A DNA stretch of 64,000 nucleotides. It comes from Erythrobacter sp. WG. GTDB taxonomy: Bacteria; Pseudomonadota; Alphaproteobacteria; Sphingomonadales; Sphingomonadaceae. A program made the position numbers and the translations under genes. Location: the NCBI RefSeq assembly GCF_026586795.1, contig NZ_JAPFGY010000011.1, positions 38,850 through 102,849 of the forward strand, given 5' to 3'. Each line of letters opens with the position of its first letter. Within the stretch, counting starts at the first letter, position 1. Shown here piece by piece: positions 41,154 to 49,771 of the stretch. The notes under the pieces are model-generated. The model searched no databases, had not been told where the DNA came from, and worked only from the letters and a program-made list of their open reading frames with translations.

Positions 41154-41621
41154 CTAGATTTTGCCCCTCAGCGCCTGATAGGCCGCCGCCGACACCGTGT
41201 TGGCGAGGTTCAGCGAGCGGATCACCTGCGAACGCATCGGCAGGCGGAACAGCCGGTCGGGATGGCGGTCGAGAATCGCCCGGGGCAAGCCCTTGGTCTC
41301 CTGCCCGAAGACGAGGAAGGCGTCATCGGGGTATTCGGGTTCATAGAAAGAGCGCGCGCCGAACTCCTCGAACAGGAACAGCTGGTCCGCGCGCGGGGTG
41401 CGCGCGTCGAGGAAGGCCTCCCAGCTGGCATATTCGGTGAGGCGCACATGCGGCCAGTAATCGAGGCCCGAGCGCTTCACCCGCTTGTCGTCGATGGTGA
41501 AGCCGAGCGGATGGATCAGGATCAGCTCCATATCCAGCGCCACACAGGTCCGCCCCACCGCCCCGGTATTGCCGGGGATCTCGGGCTGGACGAGTATGAT
41601 GGCGGGGCCCGCTGCGGTCAC
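41154..41621 (-). CDS. trmL: tRNA (cytidine/uridine-34 2'-O)-methyltransferase
   Basis: SPOUT-class enzyme that methylates the ribose of the wobble base of tRNA-Leu isoacceptors. From GTG 41621, six bases past the upstream stop, the protein is 155 residues, the normal TrmL size. Family blocks are ILVQPEIPGNTGAVGRTC, HPLGF, KRSGLDYW, FGQETKGLP and RSLNLANTVSAAAY. A longer reading from 41690 overlaps the GFA gene and adds unconserved residues. Last gene of the minus-strand gat group, all with short gaps, consistent with a translation-related operon. Confidence 0.93.
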   Translation of the reverse strand: MTAAGPAIILVQPEIPGNTGAVGRTCVALDMELILIHPLGFTIDDKRVKRSGLDYWPHVRLTEYASWEAFLDARTPRADQLFLFEEFGARSFYEPEYPDDAFLVFGQETKGLPRAILDRHPDRLFRLPMRSQVIRSLNLANTVSAAAYQALRGKI

Positions 41622-41626
41622 GGCGC

Positions 41627-42037
41627 TCAGCAGTCGGCGCCGATCACCCGGGCCTTGCGGTAGTAGCCGAAAGCGCCCTCGCCCGACCACGCCTTGCCGT
41701 CGGGGTAGCGGACCTCGACCCCGACGAGATCACCCTCGTCGGCAAGGCCCATGTTTACGCCGGCCATGACATCGCCGTGCTTCGCGATCGCCGCCGGCGT
41801 CATGCGGAAGTGGGTGGTCGCGCCGCAGGTCTGGCAGAAGTGCACGTCCACGCCCGGCTCGGGCTTGTCGCCGCGCCGATAGGTCGCGCTCGCGCCGGTG
41901 ACGCTGACCTCGGCCGGATCGAAATAGCCCCACCGCGCCCCCGCCTTGCGGCACAGGTCGCAGTTGCAGGCATGGAGAAATGCAGGCTTGCCCGGCGTCG
42001 TCACCGCGATGCCGCCGCATAGGCAGGTGAGCGTCAT
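41627..42037 (-). CDS. GFA (CENP-V/glutathione-dependent formaldehyde-activating) family protein
   Basis: 136-residue zinc-binding protein with the Cys pattern of the GFA fold: CLCGG, HACNCDLCRKAG and HFCQTCGATTHF. These place two zinc sites. The family name comes from an enzyme once linked to S-hydroxymethylglutathione formation, but most members have no shown activity. Its ATG overlaps the gatB stop (ATGA), so it is co-translated with gatB. Confidence 0.88.
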   Translation of the reverse strand: MTLTCLCGGIAVTTPGKPAFLHACNCDLCRKAGARWGYFDPAEVSVTGASATYRRGDKPEPGVDVHFCQTCGATTHFRMTPAAIAKHGDVMAGVNMGLADEGDLVGVEVRYPDGKAWSGEGAFGYYRKARVIGADC

Positions 42038-43533
42038 CAGCCCAGCTTGTCCTTCAGGAGCTGGTTGACCACGCCCGGATTGCCCTTGCCCGCCATCGCC
42101 TTCATCACCTGGCCGACGAAGAAGCCGAACAGCTTGTCCTTGCCGGCGCGATATTCGGCGACCTTGTCGGGGTTGGCGGCGATCACCGCGTCGATGGCGG
42201 CCTCGATGGCGCCGGTGTCGGAAACCTGCTTGAGGCCCTCGGCTTCCGCGATCTCCTGCGGATCGCGGCCGGTCTTGAGGACGATCTCGAAGATCTCCTT
42301 GGCCTGCCCGCCGCTGATCTCGCCCTTGTCCTGCATGGCGAGGATGCTCGCCTGCGCGGATGCGGTGGCGTTGGCGGGGTCGGCCTCCTCGCCCAGCGCC
42401 TTCATCACGCCCGGCGCGACCGAGAGCGACCAGTTGGCGACCTGCGTCGCCACGGCGGGTTCATCCTTGCCGATGGCCTTGGCGGTCTCCGCCAGCAGCG
42501 TCTCGAAGCGGGCGAAGGTCTCGACCTCGGCGGTCAGCTCGCGCGCGTTGTAGGGGGTGAGGCCCAGCGCCTCGATGTAGCGGCGACGCTTGGCGTCGGG
42601 CAGTTCGGGCAGGCTGGCGCGGCATTCGGCGAGGAAGTCGTCCTCCAGCACCAGCGGCAGCAGGTCGGGATCGGGGAAGTAGCGGTAATCGTGCGCGTCT
42701 TCCTTGCTGCGCATCGTCCGCGTGGTGCCGGTGCCGGGGTCGAACAGGCGGGTTTCCTGCACCACCGTCCCGCCGCTCTCGAGCACGTCGACCTGGCGCA
42801 TCGCCTCGTGCTCGATCGCCTGCATGACGAAGCGCACCGAGTTCACGTTCTTGGTCTCGGTGCGGGTGCCGAAGGGCTCACCGACCTTGCGCACGCTGAC
42901 GTTGACGTCGGCGCGCATCGAGCCTTCTTCCATGTTCCCATCGCACGAGCCGACATAGCGCAGGATCGCCCGCAGCTTCCTCAAGTAAGCCCCTGCTTCG
43001 GCGGGCGAGCGCATATCGGGCTTGGAGACGATCTCCATCAGCGCCACGCCGCTGCGGTTCAAGTCGACGTAACTCATCGTCGGGTGCTGATCGTGCATCA
43101 GCTTGCCCGCATCCTGCTCCACGTGAATGCGCTCGATGCCGATCACCTTGTCCTCGGGGATGCCGGCCTTCTCGTCCGCCTCGATCAGCAGCGAGCCTTC
43201 GCCCACAAGCGGATGATAAAGCTGGCTGATCTGGTAGCCCTGCGGCAGGTCGGCGTAGAAGTAGTTCTTGCGGTCGAACCGGCTCCACGCATTGATCTGC
43301 GCCTCGATCGCCATGCCGGTGCGCACCGCCTGGCGGATGCACTCGCGGTTGGGCACGGGCAGCATCCCCGGCATCGCCGCATCGACGAGGCTCACCTGCG
43401 CATTGGGCTCCGCCCCGAAAGCGGTCGCGGCGCCGCTGAACAGCTTGGCGTTGGAGGTGACCTGCGCGTGGACTTCGAGGCCGATCACGACCTCCCACTC
43501 GCCGGTGGCACCCTGGATGCGGTAGTTGCTCAT
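42037..43533 (-). CDS. gatB: Asp-tRNA(Asn)/Glu-tRNA(Gln) amidotransferase subunit B
   Basis: tRNA-binding kinase subunit of GatCAB, which converts misacylated Glu-tRNA-Gln and Asp-tRNA-Asn to the amide forms. The 498 residues begin with [12 protein letters not shown], contain [46 protein letters not shown] and [17 protein letters not shown], and end with the YqeY-like tail helices. Its ATG overlaps the vapC stop (ATGA), an unusual coupling: gatB normally follows gatA. The downstream GFA gene overlaps its stop in turn. Confidence 0.97.
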   Translation of the reverse strand: MSNYRIQGATGEWEVVIGLEVHAQVTSNAKLFSGAATAFGAEPNAQVSLVDAAMPGMLPVPNRECIRQAVRTGMAIEAQINAWSRFDRKNYFYADLPQGYQISQLYHPLVGEGSLLIEADEKAGIPEDKVIGIERIHVEQDAGKLMHDQHPTMSYVDLNRSGVALMEIVSKPDMRSPAEAGAYLRKLRAILRYVGSCDGNMEEGSMRADVNVSVRKVGEPFGTRTETKNVNSVRFVMQAIEHEAMRQVDVLESGGTVVQETRLFDPGTGTTRTMRSKEDAHDYRYFPDPDLLPLVLEDDFLAECRASLPELPDAKRRRYIEALGLTPYNARELTAEVETFARFETLLAETAKAIGKDEPAVATQVANWSLSVAPGVMKALGEEADPANATASAQASILAMQDKGEISGGQAKEIFEIVLKTGRDPQEIAEAEGLKQVSDTGAIEAAIDAVIAANPDKVAEYRAGKDKLFGFFVGQVMKAMAGKGNPGVVNQLLKDKLG

Positions 43534-43958
43534 GCGATGTGTTCCAAAGGATCGATGATGGTGAGTTCGGGGAAATAGCTGGCAAAGCCCTTACGGTCGC
43601 GGGTGACGAGAGGCCAGCCCCTTGTCGCGGCCTGCGCGCCGATCAGGAAATCGGGGAGTATCGCGATGCGCGCCCCTCCGCGCCGACGGTATTCGGCAAA
43701 GGCTTGCCCGGCACGATGACATTCCAGGAGCGTCAATGGCTCCACGACAAGGTCGAGTGCCGCGATGCTCGTCTCGAGCAAGCCGGGCGAGACGAATCGC
43801 GCCGCAACCTCTGCATAGACAATTTCGTTCACGTGGACGCGCGGCCCGCGCACAGCGTCAATCGCACCGTAGAGTTCCGATTCCGGCGGTGCATCCAGCA
43901 GATCGAGGACGATGTTGCTGTCGAATATCAAACTTCGGGCCCGTCGCCGCGGATCCAT
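43530..43958 (-). CDS. vapC: PIN-domain toxin (VapC family)
   Basis: Probable RNase toxin; known VapC proteins cut tRNAs or the 23S sarcin-ricin loop. The 142 residues keep the four-acid PIN site: D13 in IFDSNIV, E45/E50 in NEIVYAEV, D103 in LPDFLIG and D121 in [11 protein letters not shown] 43958 lies 31 bases inside the antitoxin gene; an alternative TTG at 43931 overlaps the antitoxin stop (TTGA) and would give the family-typical MIFDSNIV N terminus. The stop overlaps the gatB start. The toxin looks intact. Confidence 0.87.
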   Translation of the reverse strand: MDPRRRARSLIFDSNIVLDLLDAPPESELYGAIDAVRGPRVHVNEIVYAEVAARFVSPGLLETSIAALDLVVEPLTLLECHRAGQAFAEYRRRGGARIAILPDFLIGAQAATRGWPLVTRDRKGFASYFPELTIIDPLEHIA

Positions 43959-44203
43959 CGCTGAAAGGTCAGCCCATCCATCCCCGGCATCGGGTCCTGT
44001 GCCTTGAACGCTGCCTGTGCTTCACGCACCCGCGCCAGCCGCGCTTCACGATCAGCATTGGCATCCGCGCGCAAAATCCGCACGATCCCGTCCTCGTCCA
44101 TTTCGATCTGCACCTTCTGCCCCGGCTTCAGCCCGAGCAGGTCGCGCACGTCCTTGGGCACAGTGATCTGACCCTTGACCGTCATGGAGGTTTCGTAACG
44201 CAT
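43928..44203 (-). CDS. vapB: AbrB/SpoVT-type antitoxin (VapB family)
   Basis: 91-residue antitoxin. The N-terminal swapped-hairpin DNA-binding domain is seen as TSMTVKGQITVPKDVRDLLGLKPGQKVQIEMD (residues about 6-37); the C-terminal part is charged and flexible, suited to block the toxin, and ends near [15 protein letters not shown] 44203 is chosen because it begins the domain correctly and sits directly downstream of a strong promoter; a GTG-type extension to 44239 would run through that promoter. Overlaps vapC. Confidence 0.88.
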   Translation of the reverse strand: MRYETSMTVKGQITVPKDVRDLLGLKPGQKVQIEMDEDGIVRILRADANADREARLARVREAQAAFKAQDPMPGMDGLTFQRWIRGDGPEV

Positions 44204-44210
44204 GGCAAAA

Positions 44211-44239
44211 GTATTACGTCGTGGAGGTAATACCGTCAA
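44211..44239 (-). promoter_or_regulatory. vapBC promoter with overlapping palindromic operator
   Basis: On the minus strand TTGACG (44239-44234) and TAATAC (44216-44211) are separated by 17 bases, an almost consensus sigma-70-type promoter. The inverted repeat GTATTAC (44211-44217) / GTAATAC (44227-44233), 9-base spacer, covers the -10 element and half the spacer. The vapB ATG follows the -10 by only 7 bases, so the transcript should be leaderless or nearly so. Binding by VapB(C) is the usual autoregulation in this family. Confidence 0.8.
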
Positions 44240-44257
44240 GCCGTCCCATGGCAGCGA

Positions 44258-44425
44258 TCAATCCTCGCCGCGCGGTCGCTCATCCTCGATCGCCTTGCCA
44301 TCCGGCCCGAAACGCATCTCGCCGTGATCGACGTTCTTCCTTACCCAATTGGCGAACATGAAGGTCAGCGGCACCGCCAGCATGATGCCGATCCCGGCGA
44401 TCAGCAGCGGCGTGTCGGCGATCAC
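44258..44425 (-). CDS. Small single-span membrane protein after gatA
   Basis: 55-residue protein starting at GTG 44425, which overlaps the gatA stop (GTGA). It has one hydrophobic helix (about residues 6-27, [21 protein letters not shown]) and a charged C-terminal tail [22 protein letters not shown]. No family is recognised; similar short proteins after gatA may exist in sphingomonads. Coupling to gatA and the clean helix-plus-tail pattern support a real gene. Confidence 0.6.
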   Translation of the reverse strand: MIADTPLLIAGIGIMLAVPLTFMFANWVRKNVDHGEMRFGPDGKAIEDERPRGED

Positions 44426-45903
44426 CACCACTTCTCCGGCTTGGCAGTAAAGCCCGCGCGCTCTTGGATCGCGAGGCCTGCGTCGAGCACCCCCTGCTCG
44501 TCGAAGGGCTTGCCGACCAGCTGGAGGCCGAGCGGCAGGCCATCGGCGTTGACCGTGGCGGGCACGCTCATCGCGGGGAGGCCGGCGAGGCTGGCGGGGA
44601 CCGCGAAAACGTCGTTCAGATACATCGTCAGCGGATCGTCGGTCATCGAGCCGAGCGGGAAGCTTGCCGTCGGCGTGGTGGGCGCGAGGATCACGTCGCA
44701 TTCGGCGAAAGCGCGCTCGAAATCGCGGGCGACCAACGCACGGACCTTCTGGGCCTGGGTGTAATAGGCGTCGTAGAAGCCCGCCGAGAGCACATAGGTG
44801 CCGATCAGGATGCGGCGCTTGACCTCGTCTCCGAAACCGGCGGCCCGGGTCGCGGCATACATGTCCTGCAAGCCCACGCCGTCGGGCAGATCGCGCAACC
44901 CGTAGCGCACCCCGTCATAGCGCGCGAGGTTGCTCGAGGCCTCGGCCGGCGCGACGATGTAGTAGGCGGGCAGCGCATATTTGGTGTGCGGCAGCGAGAC
45001 GTCGACGATCTCCGCGCCCGCGTCCTTCAGCCATGCCTTGCCCTGCTCCCACGAATCGAAGATCGCCTGATCGGTGCCCTCCATCCGGTATTCGCGCGGT
45101 ATGCCGACCTTCTTGCCGCGCAGATCGGCGTTCAGCGCGGCCTCCCAATCGGGCACCTCCATCTGGAGCGAAGTCGAATCCTTCGGATCGAACCCCGCCA
45201 TCGCGCCGAGCATGATCGCGCAGTCCTCGACCGAGCGGGCCATCGGCCCCGCCTGATCGAGGCTCGAGGCGAATGCGACGATGCCCCAGCGCGAGCAGCG
45301 GCCATAGGTCGGCTTGATGCCGCAGATGCCGGTGAAGGCGGCAGGCTGGCGGATCGAGCCGCCGGTGTCGGTGCCGGTCGCAGCAGGGGCGATGCGCGCG
45401 GCGACGGCGGCGGAAGAACCGCCCGAGGAACCGCCCGGCGACATGGCAGCGTTGCTCCCCGCCTTCTTCCACGGCGAGGTGACATTGCCGAAATAGGAGG
45501 TCTCGTTCGAGGAGCCCATCGCGAACTGGTCAAGGTTGAGCTTGCCCAGCATCCCCGCGCCCGCGTCCCACAGCTTCTGGCTGACGGTCGATTCGTAGCG
45601 GGGCGTGAAGCCCTCGAGGATGTGGCTCGCGGCGGTGGTCTGGACGCCGTGGGTGGCGAAGAGGTCCTTCATCCCGATCGGCACGCCCGCCATCTTGCCC
45701 AGCTGCCCGCCCGCAGCGCGCGCGGCGTCCACCTTGTCGGCGGCGGCGAGCGCATGGTCGGGGGTGGTGACGATGAAGGCGTTGAGGGTGGCGGCCTCGG
45801 CCACGGCGGCGTTGAAGGCTTCCGCCACTTCGCGCGCGGTGAAATCGCCCTTGGCGACACCGTCGCGGATGTCCTTGACGCCGAGAGAGGTAAGGTCGGT
45901 CAT
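44422..45903 (-). CDS. gatA: Asp-tRNA(Asn)/Glu-tRNA(Gln) amidotransferase subunit A
   Basis: Glutaminase subunit of GatCAB, amidase-signature family, 493 residues. The Ser-cisSer-Lys triad is visible in [14 protein letters not shown] (Lys), [14 protein letters not shown] (cis-Ser) and the preceding [14 protein letters not shown] glycine/serine block. It lies 148 bases downstream of gatC on the same strand, the gap being filled by repeats, and overlaps the small membrane gene. The gat order is gatC-gatA-orf-vapB-vapC-gatB. Confidence 0.97.
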   Translation of the reverse strand: MTDLTSLGVKDIRDGVAKGDFTAREVAEAFNAAVAEAATLNAFIVTTPDHALAAADKVDAARAAGGQLGKMAGVPIGMKDLFATHGVQTTAASHILEGFTPRYESTVSQKLWDAGAGMLGKLNLDQFAMGSSNETSYFGNVTSPWKKAGSNAAMSPGGSSGGSSAAVAARIAPAATGTDTGGSIRQPAAFTGICGIKPTYGRCSRWGIVAFASSLDQAGPMARSVEDCAIMLGAMAGFDPKDSTSLQMEVPDWEAALNADLRGKKVGIPREYRMEGTDQAIFDSWEQGKAWLKDAGAEIVDVSLPHTKYALPAYYIVAPAEASSNLARYDGVRYGLRDLPDGVGLQDMYAATRAAGFGDEVKRRILIGTYVLSAGFYDAYYTQAQKVRALVARDFERAFAECDVILAPTTPTASFPLGSMTDDPLTMYLNDVFAVPASLAGLPAMSVPATVNADGLPLGLQLVGKPFDEQGVLDAGLAIQERAGFTAKPEKWW

Positions 45904-45910
45904 ATCGTCT

Positions 45911-46035
45911 CCCCTCCCGCCTGCGGGAGGGGCCGGGGGTGGGCCAGACCGCAGACGGAGGTCTTGTTGTTCGTGCCCACCCCTAACCCCGATACCCGCC
46001 CCGGCGAAAGCCGGGGGCTGCGGGAGGGGGACAGG
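45911..46035. repeat. Palindromic repeats between gatC and gatA
   Basis: CCCCTCCCGCCTGCGGGAGG (from 45911) and the CCCGCCCCGGCGAAAGCCGGGG / GGGAGGGGG stretch (about 45994-46030) are members of the same dispersed G+C-rich hairpin family as at 28704 and 58090. They sit in the middle of the gat transcription unit, where they could act as an mRNA processing or attenuation point. Confidence 0.65.
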
Positions 46036-46051
46036 CGGGCAAAGCGCAAAA

Positions 46052-46354
46052 TCACTCGATCACCTTCGGAACCCCGAAGAAGCCGTGCTCGGCCGCAGGC
46101 GCATTGGCGAGCACGTCCTCGCGCTTGCCGCCGCCCGTCAGCGGATCGGCATCGACCACATCCTCGCGCAGGCGCAGCGTGTTCGGGATCACCGCCGCCA
46201 TCGGCTCGATCCCGGTTACGTCCACCTCGCCCAATTGCTCGACCCACTGGAGGATGCCGTTCAGTTCCGGGACCATCCGTTCGAGCGCCGCGTCGTCCAT
46301 GCGGATGCGCGCGAGACTGGCGATCCTGACGACGGTTGCCTTGTCGACCGACAT
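46052..46354 (-). CDS. gatC: Asp-tRNA(Asn)/Glu-tRNA(Gln) amidotransferase subunit C
   Basis: 100-residue stabilising subunit of GatCAB that wraps around the GatA-GatB interface. The family pattern is seen as [15 protein letters not shown] at the N terminus, [22 protein letters not shown] in the middle and LREDVV before the C-terminal tail; FFGVPKVIE is the usual ending. The FKBP gene lies 18 bases upstream on the same strand. Confidence 0.95.
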   Translation of the reverse strand: MSVDKATVVRIASLARIRMDDAALERMVPELNGILQWVEQLGEVDVTGIEPMAAVIPNTLRLREDVVDADPLTGGGKREDVLANAPAAEHGFFGVPKVIE

Positions 46355-46372
46355 ATGCGCCCCTCCTGTCGC

Positions 46373-46984
46373 CTACTGGACCTGCGGACCGGCGGCCGGC
46401 GCCTGCGCCTGGGGGGCCCCCTCGGCCGGAGCGCGCGGGGCGCCGCCCTGCTGCTGCTGTTGCTGCATCATCTGCTGGATGATCTGGAGGTTGCGCTCCA
46501 CCGTCTCGCGGCTCTGGATGTCGACCACCTCGACCTCGAACTGGAGATCGGAATTGGGCGGGATCGGCGCGCCCGGCGGGGGCGTGGCGCCATAGGCGAG
46601 GTCGGCGGGGATGAAGATGCGGTACTTGCCGCCCTTCTGCGCATTCTTGAGGCCCTGGTAGAAGCCGGGGATCATCTGGCCTTCCTCATAGAGGAGCGGC
46701 TGGCCGTCCGGGAACAGGCCCTGCACCGGAAAGGGGCCCTTCTGCACGTCCTCGAACACCGTGCCATTGGCGGCGAGCGTGCCCTTGTAGCGGATGAAGA
46801 TCACCTCGCCGGCCTTGGGGGTCGGCCCGGTGCCGGCCTGCAGCACGTCGACATCGAGCCCGCGCGGCACCGCCGCCCAGGCGAGCCCCGCGCCGACCAG
46901 CACCGCCAGGATCACCCCGAGCCACAGCTTGGTCAGCGAGCCCTTGGCGATGGGCTTGATGGGAACACGGGTGATCTCGGTCAT
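46373..46984 (-). CDS. FKBP-type peptidyl-prolyl cis-trans isomerase, membrane-anchored
   Basis: Folding catalyst facing the periplasm. The 203 residues start with a cytoplasmic tail and a membrane helix or uncleaved signal (about 20-38, LWLGVILAVLVGAGLAWAA). The FKBP domain follows (residues about 55-160) with VIFIRYKGTLAANGTVFED, MIPGFYQGLKNAQKGGKYRIFIP and DLAYGATPPPGAPIPPNSDL. A Gln-rich run and an Ala/Pro-rich tail finish the protein. Probably in one unit with gatC. Confidence 0.92.
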   Translation of the reverse strand: MTEITRVPIKPIAKGSLTKLWLGVILAVLVGAGLAWAAVPRGLDVDVLQAGTGPTPKAGEVIFIRYKGTLAANGTVFEDVQKGPFPVQGLFPDGQPLLYEEGQMIPGFYQGLKNAQKGGKYRIFIPADLAYGATPPPGAPIPPNSDLQFEVEVVDIQSRETVERNLQIIQQMMQQQQQQGGAPRAPAEGAPQAQAPAAGPQVQ

Positions 46985-47124
46985 GGTCTGGTCCTGCTGG
47001 GCCGCGCTGATCGGCGCGGCGCTATGACGCCAAAAGGGCGCGGGTTCGATGCCGCGCCCTGATGGCTGATCGGAAAGGGGGTTTCAAGCGGTTCCGGCTC
47101 CGGATCACCGCCCGAGCGACCGGA

Positions 47125-47331
47125 TCACTTCGACCCGTCGCGCTCCATCCGCTTGCGCTCCATCTTGCGGGCGCGGCGCACGGCAGCGGCCTTTTCCCGG
47201 GCGCGCTTTTCCGACGGCTTCTCGTAGTGGCGGCGCAGCTTCATCTCGCGATAAACGCCTTCGCGCTGCAGCTTCTTCTTGAGCGCGCGCAGGGCCTGAT
47301 CGACATTGTTATCGCGAACCATGATTTGCAT
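47125..47331 (-). CDS. rpsU: 30S ribosomal protein bS21
   Basis: 68-residue basic ribosomal protein involved in translation initiation. The sequence [20 protein letters not shown] followed by [32 protein letters not shown] is characteristic of alphaproteobacterial bS21. The gene has spacers of 140 and 207 bases on its sides and is likely transcribed from its own promoter in 47332-47538. Confidence 0.97.
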   Translation of the reverse strand: MQIMVRDNNVDQALRALKKKLQREGVYREMKLRRHYEKPSEKRAREKAAAVRRARKMERKRMERDGSK

Positions 47332-47538
47332 AAACGACGACTACCTCATTTCCGGATCACAGAGCCCCGGGGTGCGAATTGGCGGGGGTGCGCGGGTGTA
47401 TTGAAACGGGATTCGGGCGATTCCCACAGGGGAGCCGCCCTCGAAACCGCGCCCCGATAGTCCAACACCGCCCGAAAGGCAAGCCGCCAGCGTCGCGGTG
47501 CGCTAGCCACGCGGGGCGAGCCTCGCTATGGGCGGCGG

Positions 47539-47955
47539 ATGGCCGGTGAAATCTCCCCTCTCGTCGCAAGCCTCAACGTCGCCGTCGGCGGGGCGGTGGG
47601 ATCGATGCTGCGCTATCATGTCGGGCGTGCGGTGGCGGGGCTCGCCGGGGCGGGGAACGCCTTCCCCTGGGGCACGCTCGCGGTCAACATCCTCGGCAGC
47701 CTCGCGATGGGCGCGCTCGTCGGCTGGTTCGCGCGCGGCACCCTCGCCGAGGAAGCGGCGGAGAGCGCGCGGCTGCTGATCGGCGTCGGTCTGCTCGGCG
47801 GCTTCACCACCTTCAGCGCCTTTTCCGCCGAGCTCGTCACCATGGTCCACCGCGGGCAGGGCACGCTCGCCGCAGGCTACGCCGCTGCCTCGCTGGTCGC
47901 GGGCATGGCCGCGGTGATCATCGGCCTCGTCGCCGCGCAGGGGACCGGCGCATGA
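47539..47955 (+). CDS. crcB: Fluoride channel CrcB/Fluc
   Basis: Small four-helix membrane protein (138 residues) that forms dual-topology dimers exporting fluoride. Family blocks are GGAVGSMLRYHVGR, FPWGTLAVNILGSLAMG and GLLGGFTTFSAFSAE, holding the conserved Asn and Phe of the pore. ATG 47539 starts the family N terminus. I looked for a fluoride riboswitch in 47332-47538 and do not see one. The stop overlaps the next start (ATGA). Confidence 0.94.
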   Translation: MAGEISPLVASLNVAVGGAVGSMLRYHVGRAVAGLAGAGNAFPWGTLAVNILGSLAMGALVGWFARGTLAEEAAESARLLIGVGLLGGFTTFSAFSAELVTMVHRGQGTLAAGYAAASLVAGMAAVIIGLVAAQGTGA

Positions 47956-49169
47956 CCCTTCGACAAGCTCAGGGCGATCGGGACGAGGTCCGCCAGTTCA
48001 CGGTCGGCGAAGACGACGACGGCGTGCGCCTCGACCGCTGGTTCAAGCGCAACCTGCCGCAGGTCGGCTTCGCCACGGTCTCGCGCTGGGCGCGCACCGG
48101 GCAGGTCCGCGTCGACGGCAAGCGCGCGAGACCTGAGGATCGCCTCGCGGCCGGGCAGGTGCTGCGCGTGCCGCCGGGCGGTGACGAACCGCCGCGCGAA
48201 GCGGCGAAGCCGCGAGCGCGCCCCCTTACCCCCGAACAGATCGCCGAAGCCAAAGGCATGGTGATCCGCGAGACGCCGACCGCGATCGTGCTCAACAAGC
48301 CCCCGGGCCTTGCCACGCAGGGCGGGAGCAAGACGACCAAGCACGTCGACGGGCTGCTCGATGCTTTCGTGGAAGGCAACGCGCCCCGCCCGCGCCTCGT
48401 CCACCGGCTCGACAAGGACACATCGGGCGTGCTGCTGATCGCCCGCACGCCGGGCAGCGCCGCGAGCTTCTCCAAGCGGTTCGCCAGCCGCAGCGCACGG
48501 AAAGTCTACTGGGCGCTGGTGGTCGGCAACCCGCAGCTTTCCGAAGGCGTGATCGACGCCCCTCTCGCCAAGCAGCCGGGCACCGGCGGCGAGAAGATGC
48601 ATATCGACGAGGAAAACGGGGCAGCGGCCAAGACCCGCTACCGCGTGGTCGACCGGGCGGGCCAGCGCGCCGCGTGGGTCGAACTCGAGCCGCTCACCGG
48701 GCGCACCCACCAGCTGCGCGTCCACATGGCGGCGATCGGCCACCCGATCGTGGGCGACGGCAAGTATGGCGGGCAGGACGCCTTCCTCACCGGCGCGGTG
48801 AGCCGCAAGATGCACCTCCACGCCCGCCGCCTGATCATCACCGAACCCAAGGCCGGGGAAGGTTCCGGCGGCAAGCTGGATGTGACCGCCGAACTCCCGC
48901 CGCACTTCGCGCAGAGCATGGAGGTGCTGGGCTTCGATCCCGGGATGTCCGACGCCTCCCCCTTGCGCGAGGAGGTCCCCGAGAAGACGCCCGAAGAGAA
49001 GAAGCAGGCCGCCCGCCGCCACTTCAAGCAGGCGCGGAAGGAAACCCGCGCCCCCCGCCGTGCGCGCGGGGCGGCCAAGCCGCAGGGCAAGCCCAAGGCG
49101 AAGGGCAAGGCGCCGGCGAAGGGCAAGCCCCAAGGGAGAACGGGCGGCAAGCCGGGGGCGAAACGCTGA
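47952..49169 (+). CDS. RluC-type 23S rRNA pseudouridine synthase with basic C-terminal tail
   Basis: RNA pseudouridine synthase of the RluA/RluC/RluD branch, 405 residues. An S4 RNA-binding domain (about 15-75, GVRLDRWFKRNLPQVGFATVSRW) precedes the catalytic domain with HRLDKDTSGVLL (catalytic D154), LTGRTHQLRVHM and HARRL. The last 60 residues are almost only Lys, Arg, Ala, Pro and Gly. The first ten codons lie within a dispersed repeat whose frame here reads MTLRQAQGDRDE, so the true start could be later; the in-frame V/F region around QFTVGEDDDG begins the conserved part. Confidence 0.88.
   Translation: MTLRQAQGDRDEVRQFTVGEDDDGVRLDRWFKRNLPQVGFATVSRWARTGQVRVDGKRARPEDRLAAGQVLRVPPGGDEPPREAAKPRARPLTPEQIAEAKGMVIRETPTAIVLNKPPGLATQGGSKTTKHVDGLLDAFVEGNAPRPRLVHRLDKDTSGVLLIARTPGSAASFSKRFASRSARKVYWALVVGNPQLSEGVIDAPLAKQPGTGGEKMHIDEENGAAAKTRYRVVDRAGQRAAWVELEPLTGRTHQLRVHMAAIGHPIVGDGKYGGQDAFLTGAVSRKMHLHARRLIITEPKAGEGSGGKLDVTAELPPHFAQSMEVLGFDPGMSDASPLREEVPEKTPEEKKQAARRHFKQARKETRAPRRARGAAKPQGKPKAKGKAPAKGKPQGRTGGKPGAKR
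47956..47982. repeat. Dispersed repeat (CCTTCGACAAGCTCAGGGCGA type) at the rluC-like start
   Basis: The stretch CCCTTCGACAAGCTCAGGGC begins two bases after the start codon. It is a short repeat common in sphingomonad and other alphaproteobacterial genomes, which in other frames encodes the familiar peptides LSLSKG or FDKLRANG. Degenerate relatives occur at 51378-51470. Confidence 0.7.
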
Positions 49170-49771
49170 TGCACCCCAACCCGCTCTACCGCACCGATGA
49201 CCGGGCGCTGATGGAATCGCTCGTCGAGGAAATCGGCTTCGGCATGGTCTTCGCCCAGACCCTCGACGGCCCGCGCGTCGCGCACACGCCGTTGATCTCG
49301 ACCGGCGACGGCGCGGTGCAGTTCCACCTCGCGCGCGGCAATGCCTTGTCGCGCCATCTCGCCGCCGGAGCCGCAGCGCTGATCGTCGTCAACGGCCCGG
49401 ACGCCTATGTCAGCCCCCGCTGGTACGCCAACCGGGACACGGTGCCGACCTGGGACTACGTCGCCCTCGAACTCGAGGGCCGGGTGCGGCGCATGGCCGA
49501 CGAGGGGCTCGAAGCCTTCCTCCATGCCGCGATCGAAAAGCACGAGGGCCGCCTCGAAGGCACGCCGTGGCGGGCGGAGGAATCCTCGGCGAAGGTCTGG
49601 TCCGGACTGTTCAGAGGCATCGTCGGCTTCGAGATGGAGGTGCTCGCCTGGCGGCCCACCCTCAAGCTCTCGCAGAACAAGACGCCCGAGGAACGCTCGG
49701 CGATCGCCGCCGGGCTCGAGGCCGCCGGCCATGCCGCCCTTGCGCACCTCGTCCGGAACATCGCCGCATGA
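49169..49771 (+). CDS. PaiB-like FMN-binding protein
   Basis: 200-residue member of the FMN-binding split-barrel/negative transcriptional regulator (PaiB) family. Family signatures are MHPNPLYR at the N terminus, GFGMVFAQTLDGPRVAHTPL, GNALSRHL, NGPDAYVSPRWYANRDTVPTWDY, and FRGIVGFEMEV with LSQNKTPEERSAI. Despite the family name, direct DNA binding has not been generally shown. ATG shares a base with the pseudouridine synthase stop (TGATG), and its stop overlaps the next start. Confidence 0.9.
   Translation: MHPNPLYRTDDRALMESLVEEIGFGMVFAQTLDGPRVAHTPLISTGDGAVQFHLARGNALSRHLAAGAAALIVVNGPDAYVSPRWYANRDTVPTWDYVALELEGRVRRMADEGLEAFLHAAIEKHEGRLEGTPWRAEESSAKVWSGLFRGIVGFEMEVLAWRPTLKLSQNKTPEERSAIAAGLEAAGHAALAHLVRNIAA

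Noticed and set aside
47332..47538. Possible fluoride riboswitch before crcB
   Set aside because: GGGGAG, CCCTC and AAACCGC are present in order but the conserved loop and pseudoknot elements of the crcB motif cannot be placed.
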